Positions 13,185 through 18,099 of a stretch of 18,099 nucleotides of DNA are shown one piece after another; positions within the stretch are counted from its first letter, which is position 1, and every line of letters begins with the position of its first letter. Source of the DNA: Desulfarculales bacterium UBA696 (GTDB taxonomy: Bacteria > Desulfobacterota > Syntrophobacteria > Syntrophobacterales > Syntrophobacteraceae). Below the pieces are notes generated by a model, which worked only from the letters and a program-made list of their open reading frames with translations, had not been told where the DNA came from and searched no databases. Position numbers and translations under genes: made by a program. Where the stretch lies: positions 1-18,099 of the forward strand of contig DBMO01000031.1 of the NCBI GenBank assembly GCA_002298995.1, given 5' to 3'.

Positions 13185-14030
13185 TTATAGCTCTTCCGCG
13201 GAATCCTCCAAATCCACACCTTCCGTGCTCTCCTCCGCCGGTTCTTCCGCCGCGCCCGGAGCAGCAACCCTCTTGGCGATGGTGATGAAGCCGGTGTGGG
13301 CAACCATGCGGTCAAATGGTCGGGCGCGCATCTGGTCCACTTTCCAGTCGCGGCGTATCAGTTCGAAATTTATTATATTTCCGAACCCGTTCGCCTTTAG
13401 TTCGCGGTACATGAGCTGCACCTGCCCCACATTCGGGCTGAGGCTCACCAGCAGTCCCCCCATGCGCAGCATGCGGGAGAAATTTGCAACAGCGTGCCAC
13501 GGTTCGGGAAGGTCCACGAAAATGCGGTCGGCCTGACAATCGATCGCAACGTCCTGGATATCGGCAACTATAATTGTATGATTTTCCGGATTGCCTCCGA
13601 AATAGCGGCTGATATTGTCACGAGCGCCCTGGGCGAATTCGAGCCTTTTTTCAATCGATATGAGCCTGCCGCGGCCGCACATCGCGCGAAGCAGGGTAAT
13701 GGCTAGCGCGCCGGACCCGATTCCTGTCTCGATTACGGTGCAGCCCGGATAGACGTCCCCGTGAAAGACCATCGCGCTAAGGTCCTTGGGGTAGATGATC
13801 TGGGTGTAGCGCTTCATGTTGAAGAGAAAATCCTCGAGCGTCGGGCGGAAGAGCAGGAGCTTTGCCCCTTTGGTGGTTTCGAGCCGGTCGCCCTCCTCCA
13901 TTCCTACTATATCACCGAGCTTTATCCCTCCAAGATGGGAAGAATAGGAAGCGTCTTCAATTTTTACCAGCCATTTTTTGCCCTTCTGAGAAGTGAGCAA
14001 CACCCACTCGCCCGCCTGGAATTTACTCAT
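13185..14030 (-). CDS. trmI: tRNA (adenine-N1)-methyltransferase, TrmI/GCD14 family
   Basis: A SAM-dependent enzyme expected to form 1-methyladenosine at tRNA position 58 (or 57/58), acting as a cytosolic tetramer. The protein is 281 residues. The N-terminal small beta domain (1-65) precedes the methyltransferase fold: SAM loop ETGIGSGALA (101-110), ISIEKR (125-130) and the catalytic-type motif DLPEPW (173-178). The last 25 or so residues are an acidic Glu-rich tail (AAEEPAEESTEG...), probably disordered. I chose the ATG at 14030 because GGGGGAG lies 6 bases upstream; an in-frame ATG 8 codons earlier has none. The gene is divergent from yggT. Confidence 0.92.
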   Translation of the reverse strand: MSKFQAGEWVLLTSQKGKKWLVKIEDASYSSHLGGIKLGDIVGMEEGDRLETTKGAKLLLFRPTLEDFLFNMKRYTQIIYPKDLSAMVFHGDVYPGCTVIETGIGSGALAITLLRAMCGRGRLISIEKRLEFAQGARDNISRYFGGNPENHTIIVADIQDVAIDCQADRIFVDLPEPWHAVANFSRMLRMGGLLVSLSPNVGQVQLMYRELKANGFGNIINFELIRRDWKVDQMRARPFDRMVAHTGFITIAKRVAAPGAAEEPAEESTEGVDLEDSAEEL

Positions 14031-14143
14031 CACGAACTCCCCCTTAACTAACATGGGATAATGATTATGGAACGGCGGACCATTGAAGATTCCTGCATGG
14101 TGGGCAGTTGCCGCCCCTCAACCGCCGCCATGCTGTCCGATGC

Positions 14144-14172
14144 TGGATACCGGATAGGCGGCGGATAGTCAA
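14144..14172 (-). promoter_or_regulatory. Possible promoter of trmI
   Basis: On the minus strand TTGACT (14172-14167), a 17-base spacer and TATCCA (14149-14144). It would give a 5' leader of about 105 bases. Confidence 0.4.
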
Positions 14173-14214
14173 TGAATTCAATTGACGGGGCAAGCGCGGG
14201 GCGAGTATCGAGCA

Positions 14215-14243
14215 TTGACAGGAAGCAGGAAAGAAAGTAGTTT
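14215..14243 (+). promoter_or_regulatory. Promoter of the yggT-divIVA operon
   Basis: TTGACA (14215-14220), a 17-base spacer and TAGTTT (14238-14243). It lies about 30 bases before the yggT start and serves the plus-strand cluster. Confidence 0.55.
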
Positions 14244-14280
14244 CAATCGGCCGGCAAACTCGAATGAGTGGAGATATTGT

Positions 14281-14583
14281 ATGTTCGTAATAGCGAATTT
14301 TCTTATGGCAACTGCTTACATACTGGACAAGGTGATCTACGCCTACATGATGATCGTTATCATAAGGGCGCTGCTGTCCTGGGTTAATCCCGATCCCTAC
14401 AATCCCATCGTGCGTTTTCTCTATAACGTTACCGAACCCGTTCTGTACCGCGTTCGTAGGGCGCTTCCGCTTTTTGCCGGGGGGATCGATTTTTCGCCGA
14501 TGATAGTCATCCTGGCGCTGATGTTTCTCGAACAGTTTCTCCCGCCCACCCTGGTAAGGCTCGCCATCGCGATCGGCACCTAG
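14281..14583 (+). CDS. YggT family membrane protein
   Basis: A 100-residue integral membrane protein with hydrophobic segments at about 1-30 (with a polar break) and 75-97. It carries the family motif RALLSWVNPDPYNPIVRFLYNVTEPVLYRVRRALP between them. YggT proteins are often encoded beside cell-division and Z-ring genes; their biochemical role is unclear. The ATG at 14281 follows GTGGAG at good spacing. The frame is open further upstream, but that part lies across the promoter and looks non-coding. It is followed 52 bases later by divIVA, the standard neighbour. Confidence 0.9.
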   Translation: MFVIANFLMATAYILDKVIYAYMMIVIIRALLSWVNPDPYNPIVRFLYNVTEPVLYRVRRALPLFAGGIDFSPMIVILALMFLEQFLPPTLVRLAIAIGT

Positions 14584-14635
14584 AGATTACGTGCTTCGAG
14601 CGGTTGATTAGGAACACTTGCGGGGGTAGTTTTAA

Positions 14636-15157
14636 ATGGAAGTAACAGATATAGAGCAGAAGAAGTTCAGGACGCGCCTCATGGGGATCGATCCCGGTGA
14701 GGTCGAATCGTTTTTGCAGGATTTGGTCGAAGAACTGCGCCGGTTGAAGTCGGAATGCGAAAACCTCAAGCGCGACCTGCAGGCCCAGGAACTCGAGATA
14801 CGCGGGCACCAGGAGCGCGAGAAGACAATCAGAAGCGTACTGGTGAGCGCGCAGAAAAGCGCCGAGCAGACCAGGGCCAATGCGGATCGGGAAGCCAGAC
14901 TGATAGTATCCGAGGCGGAGGTGAAAGCCGAGAAGATCCTTCAGGATGCAAACGAGCGGGTCAGCAGGATGGAGCGGGAGATATCGGAGCTGAAGCGCCA
15001 CCGCATTCAATTCGGCGCACGTGTGCGTACTCTTCTCGACACATTCCGGCAGATACTGGACGAAAGCGGTGAGGAAAAGCTTACGGCGGCTCTCGAAGAA
15101 AAGCCGGATACTTCCTCCAGGCCCGCCGACGAGCAGTCGCGCCCAACAAATCCCTGA
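14636..15157 (+). CDS. divIVA: DivIVA domain protein
   Basis: A 173-residue coiled-coil protein. The N-terminal DivIVA head (1-32) has IEQKKFRTRLMGIDPGEVESFLQDLVEEL. A long charged coiled coil follows (about 33-150), with repeated QKSAEQTRANADREARLIVSEAEVKAEKIL. The tail is rich in Pro, Glu and Ser. DivIVA proteins sense negative membrane curvature and place polar or division machinery. It is shorter and more divergent than the Gram-positive forms, as is common in Desulfobacterota. It is co-directional with yggT and with the Trm112-like gene 17 bases downstream. Confidence 0.88.
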   Translation: MEVTDIEQKKFRTRLMGIDPGEVESFLQDLVEELRRLKSECENLKRDLQAQELEIRGHQEREKTIRSVLVSAQKSAEQTRANADREARLIVSEAEVKAEKILQDANERVSRMEREISELKRHRIQFGARVRTLLDTFRQILDESGEEKLTAALEEKPDTSSRPADEQSRPTNP

Positions 15158-15174
15158 AATGGAGTAAGAGGTCG

Positions 15175-15345
15175 ATGGCAATCAGCAAAGAACTGCTGGA
15201 AATTCTGGCATGCCCCAAATGCAAGGGCCCCGTTGAGCCGGATGAAAATATGACTGCTCTTATATGCCGCCAATGCAGGCTGGCATACGAGATCAGGGAA
15301 GACATCCCGATAATGCTTATAGACGAGGCAAAACCGCTCGACTGA
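15175..15345 (+). CDS. Trm112/UPF0434-like zinc-ribbon protein
   Basis: A short 56-residue protein starting MAISKELLEILACPKCKGPV. Two knuckles, CPKC (13-16) and CRQC (31-34), form a four-Cys zinc ribbon, and the end AYEIREDIPIMLIDEA is the family signature, as in E. coli YcaR. GGAG and AGAGG lie 5-15 bases before the ATG. Eukaryotic and archaeal Trm112 activates several methyltransferases; a similar partner role is plausible here but unproven. Its length hides it from length-based gene calls. Confidence 0.92.
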   Translation: MAISKELLEILACPKCKGPVEPDENMTALICRQCRLAYEIREDIPIMLIDEAKPLD

Positions 15346-15354
15346 AGATTATGG

Positions 15355-15374
15355 GGCAGGCTTTCCAGCCTGCC
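15355..15374. repeat. REP-like palindrome before the DUF4416 gene
   Basis: GGCAGGC (15355-15361) and GCCTGCC (15368-15374) pair perfectly around TTTCCA. It shares the loop and general design of the palindrome at 6827-6859, in the same orientation. It lies in the 56-base gap between two plus-strand genes. Confidence 0.7.
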
Positions 15375-15401
15375 GTCTGGGTTTGCCCGGAAAAATCCAT
15401 T

Positions 15402-15941
15402 ATGAGCCGGCCAAAAGAGCCCCTGCCTGCCAAGCTTGTGATCCGCTTTCTTTTTCGCGATTTCGGTGTGCAGGTCGAGGCATTGCGACGCATCGAGAAG
15501 ATTTTCGGACAGATGGACTACCTCTCGGCCCCAGGGTCTTTTCCCTACACCACCTACTACGACCGGGAAATGGGAGGAGGCATCCGAAGACAGACCGCAG
15601 CTTATCTCGATCTCGTCGGACAGGTGACCCTGCCCGATATCAAGCTCCGGACCAACGCCATCGAGGAGCAGCTCTCGCAGGCCGGTTCGCGGCAGGTAAA
15701 CATCGATCCCGGAATGCTTAGCGAAGAGCGCTTCGTGCTTGCAACGGGAAAGAATTTCACTCACAGGATATACTTGCGGGACGGCATCTTCGCCGATTTG
15801 ACCCTGATGTACCAGAAAGGCGCCTACAGGCCGCTTCCCTGGACTTACCCCGACTACAGGGAGCCGGAATTCATCGATCTTCTGGGTGTGCTCAGAAAAA
15901 AACTGAGATTCCAGCAAGATGGGAAACTTCCGGGGAGGTAA
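15402..15941 (+). CDS. DUF4416 family protein
   Basis: A 179-residue soluble protein. It carries the DUF4416 landmarks in order: PAKLVIRFLFRD, FGQMDYLSAPGSFPYTTYYDREMGGG (about 48-73), DIKLRTNAIEEQL, RQVNIDPGMLSEERFVLATGKNFTHRIYL (about 105-135), and PWTYPDYREPEFIDLL near the end. The function is unknown; the family is common in Desulfobacterota and other anaerobes, often beside yicC as here. The ATG at 15402 has a weak ribosome site, but it gives the family N-terminus. Earlier in-frame starts overlap the Trm112-like gene in another frame and run through the palindrome. Confidence 0.9.
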   Translation: MSRPKEPLPAKLVIRFLFRDFGVQVEALRRIEKIFGQMDYLSAPGSFPYTTYYDREMGGGIRRQTAAYLDLVGQVTLPDIKLRTNAIEEQLSQAGSRQVNIDPGMLSEERFVLATGKNFTHRIYLRDGIFADLTLMYQKGAYRPLPWTYPDYREPEFIDLLGVLRKKLRFQQDGKLPGR

Positions 15942-15996
15942 GCACGGCAGCGCTCACAATTAAGGGATATATTCACTGACCCGGGGAGGTCCAGCT

Positions 15997-16878
15997 TTGA
16001 TATACAGCATGACAGGATTTGGCCGCAGCAGAAAAGAAGGGGCGGGATATTCGGTAAATGTCGAAATGCGGGCTCTAAACGGGCGCCAGCTAGATATTTC
16101 CGTACGGATGCCCAAGAACTTCTTCGAGTTCGAGGACTCGTGCAGAAAGATCGTCTCCGAGAAATTCAGGCGCGGTCGAATCGATACTTACGTCCAAATC
16201 GAGAGCACCGACATCGGGCAGAAGGCGCCGCGGATAAGCATGGTCCTCGCGCAATATTATTGGAATCAACTGGAAGACGTTCACACCTGGATTTCCAAGG
16301 GTGAGAAGCCCAGGCTGGAGCACCTCCTGCGCATCCCGCACATATATGAAATGCCCGAGGCCAGGATCGACAGCGAGACCCTCCAGGGACTCATTTCCGG
16401 GGCGGTTTCCGAAGCCGTTGAACAGGTCTTTAAGATGCGCGCTCTCGAAGGGGAGTCGCTTCTTAAGGATTTTTCCGCCAGGATCGAGGCGATCAGGAGC
16501 GATCTCGAGGTAGTGAGAAAACGAGCAGGAGCTGTTCGCGACGAGTATAAGGCAAAGCTCGATGAGCGGCTAAAGCAGCTTCTCGGCGGAACCGAACCGG
16601 ATGAAAACAGGTTGCTTCAGGAAATTGCATTCCTTGTGGACCGTTCAGATATTAATGAGGAAATCGTGCGGCTCGGCAGCCATCTCGACCAGATCGAGTC
16701 GCTTCTTTCAGGTTCCAAACCGGCCGACGGCCGCAGGCTCGACTTTATTATCCAGGAACTGCATCGGGAGGCCAATACCATTGGCTCGAAGACAACCGAC
16801 ATGGAAACAGTCGGCGCGGTGGTTCGCATCAAAACCGAAATAGGCAAGCTGAAGGAACAGGCGCAGAACGTGGAATAG
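15997..16878 (+). CDS. yicC: YicC family endoribonuclease-like protein
   Basis: A 293-residue cytosolic protein. It starts IYSMTGFGRS and ends with the C-terminal domain GRRLDFIIQELHREANTIGSKTTDMETV (about 242-270), both diagnostic of YicC. A helical middle region (about 155-240) links the two domains. YicC proteins have been described as RNases that affect small-RNA turnover; the role here is inferred from family. The start is TTG with GGGGAGG 7 bases upstream and gives the family N-terminus exactly. It follows the DUF4416 gene by 55 bases. Confidence 0.95.
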   Translation: MIYSMTGFGRSRKEGAGYSVNVEMRALNGRQLDISVRMPKNFFEFEDSCRKIVSEKFRRGRIDTYVQIESTDIGQKAPRISMVLAQYYWNQLEDVHTWISKGEKPRLEHLLRIPHIYEMPEARIDSETLQGLISGAVSEAVEQVFKMRALEGESLLKDFSARIEAIRSDLEVVRKRAGAVRDEYKAKLDERLKQLLGGTEPDENRLLQEIAFLVDRSDINEEIVRLGSHLDQIESLLSGSKPADGRRLDFIIQELHREANTIGSKTTDMETVGAVVRIKTEIGKLKEQAQNVE

Positions 16879-16985
16879 AAAACTTCCCGGTTTGCGGGAG
16901 ATTGGCAGGGCGGCGGATAATAAGATGAAGCCGCACTGTGGTTCAAGATGCCTGGGTAAGCATATCAGAGGATAGGAGTCTTCCA

Positions 16986-17723
16986 TTGGGCGCAAAGAGA
17001 ATAAGAACTTCCGCGAAAAAACCTTCAAAGACCATCGTTATACAGGACACCCTCACCGACAGGGCCAAGGCCTGGGCAGAGAAGAATTCCCTGGTGATCA
17101 TCCTCGTGGCGGCGGCTATTCTTCTCCCGATAATTTATAGTCTCGGGATGTCGGCATACACCGCGCGAAACGAGGCTAAAGCCAGGACCGACTACTCGGC
17201 AATCGCCCCCAAGCTGCCTTCCGGCGAAAAGAACACCCCCGAGGAGTGGCAGAAGGTTATGCCGGACCTGGAGAAATTCGTATCCGAACACAAGGGAACC
17301 CAGATGGCCGTTATCGCCCAGGCAGGACTCGCGAAGGCCTATTATGAAACCAGGCGCTACGACGATGCAATCAAAACAGCGCTCGATGCGCTCAAAGCAG
17401 CACAACCCGGCCCGGGACTGAAACCTCTTATCCAGTATCAGCTCGCCTACGCTTACGAGGCTGCCGGCAAGCGCGATGATGCCCTGAGGGAATGGACAGG
17501 CCTTAAATCAGACGCACCGGGCATGGAGCGCGAAGCCGACTGGAGGATCGCCGAAATATACGCGGCCGGAAAGGACTACTCCAAGGCCGCCGAGATGTAC
17601 TCCAAGGCTATCGAGGCCCCCGGAAGCTATCCTCCGCAGCCATTGCTCGAACAGGAACTCTCTCGCGCCAGGGAGCAGGCGGGGACCGGAGCGAAGCAGG
17701 AAAGCAATACCCCCGCGAAATAG
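16986..17723 (+). CDS. Membrane-anchored TPR protein (YfgM-like)
   Basis: A 245-residue protein with a short basic N-terminus, one TM helix at about residues 35-57 (SLVIILVAAAILLPIIYSLGMSAY) and a periplasmic-type helical region with TPR-like repeats (about 95-230), for example GLAKAYYETRRYDDAIKTALDAL, YQLAYAYEAAGKRDDALREW and AEIYAAGKDYSKAAEMYSKAIE. The layout matches YfgM/TPR_21 proteins, which assist the Sec translocon or envelope assembly; partners here are unknown. I chose TTG at 16986 because TAGGAG lies 7 bases upstream. A GTG at 16938 is also in frame but has no ribosome site. It is the last gene of the plus-strand cluster. Confidence 0.85.
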   Translation: MGAKRIRTSAKKPSKTIVIQDTLTDRAKAWAEKNSLVIILVAAAILLPIIYSLGMSAYTARNEAKARTDYSAIAPKLPSGEKNTPEEWQKVMPDLEKFVSEHKGTQMAVIAQAGLAKAYYETRRYDDAIKTALDALKAAQPGPGLKPLIQYQLAYAYEAAGKRDDALREWTGLKSDAPGMEREADWRIAEIYAAGKDYSKAAEMYSKAIEAPGSYPPQPLLEQELSRAREQAGTGAKQESNTPAK

Positions 17724-18099
17724 CGGCTCGCTCGCAACGAAGAAATGCGAACCGATTCAGATACAAAAACGTTAAATCAATTCCGAAATCAATATTCAAA
17801 CGGGACGTTCTTCCAAAAGTGCGGGCCGCCGCCCCAGGTGCTATTCCTGTCCTACATTCACTTATTGGAAAGGGTTCGTGAATGATCTATCAAACATTAA
17901 CCCTCTTTGGTTCCATAGCTAAGACATCAAATCAATTTTTTAACCAAAAGATTTAGCCATATATATACGCACATGAAACGATCATGCCCGACAGGGCCTT
18001 TCACCCCTATTTCAATTAATCGGCAACATGGGAAAACCGGGAAATACGTCCGGTTTCGCGAGCTTATTCGACATGGGGATAGTGTCGGAAAACCTCGGA
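17724..18099. other. Intergenic stretch without a convincing gene
   Basis: A/T-richer than its surroundings. It holds TTTGGTT/AACCAAA inverted arms (about 17908-17951), a TATATATA box near 17960 and a hairpin AAACCGG/CCGGTTT (about 18034-18054). Two overlapping frames are open to the window end, from ATG at 17973 and at 18028. Neither has a clear ribosome site and I recognise neither product. One could be the start of a gene beyond the window. Confidence 0.5.

Noticed and set aside
18028..18099. Start of a gene at the window edge (frames from 17973 and 18028)
   Set aside because: Two frames are open at once, neither has a ribosome site, a hairpin overlaps them and no family is recognisable, so I left them within the intergenic entry.

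Overview
The window looks like chromosome of an anaerobic Desulfobacterota (former Deltaproteobacteria, Syntrophobacter-like) bacterium. This is inferred from the gene content: yggT-divIVA, DUF4416 next to yicC, a GCD14-type tRNA methyltransferase, a paaK-ACT-LIV cluster and an NtrC-type sigma-54 activator. GC content is moderately high and several genes use GTG or TTG starts. No phage, IS element, CRISPR array, tRNA or rRNA was found.

Layout. (1) 177-1478, plus strand: a small Cys-rich membrane protein followed by aroB. (2) 1593-8859, minus strand: one long apparent operon read from about 8890 down to 1593. It encodes a leader peptide, phenylacetate-CoA ligase (paaK), a tandem ACT-domain protein, a branched-chain-type (HAAT) ABC transporter (livK, livH, livM, livG, livF) and a small cupin between livH and livM. 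(3) 8925-9324: a regulatory intergenic region with palindromes, a plus-strand terminator and a possible second leader peptide. It precedes a radical SAM protein (9325-10851). (4) 10967-14030, minus strand: a sigma-54 response regulator, a DtxR-family metalloregulator with a Cys-rich tail, and a TrmI-like methyltransferase. (5) 14281-17723, plus strand: yggT, divIVA, a 56-residue Trm112/UPF0434 zinc ribbon, DUF4416, yicC and a membrane-anchored TPR protein. The last 376 bases hold no convincing gene.

The main discovery is upstream of paaK on the minus strand. A well-placed Shine-Dalgarno sequence precedes an 18-codon peptide, MPGRFFYFSLWFFSWFSF, in which 10 of 18 residues are aromatic (7 Phe, 2 Trp, 1 Tyr). 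Next come three mutually exclusive RNA pairings arranged as in trp/phe attenuators: a 1:2 stem inside the aromatic codons, a 14-bp uninterrupted 2:3 antiterminator, and a 3:4 terminator with a U-tract. A second intrinsic terminator lies just before paaK. The whole paaK-ACT-liv operon therefore appears to be controlled by the charging of aromatic tRNAs.

This suggests the LIV-type transporter and aryl-CoA ligase serve aromatic amino acid (or aryl acid) acquisition, not branched-chain amino acids. A plausible role is salvage: aryl acids activated to aryl-CoA and reductively carboxylated by indolepyruvate:ferredoxin oxidoreductase. No ior genes lie in the window. REP-like palindromes sit in the livK-livH and ACT-livK gaps and before DUF4416.
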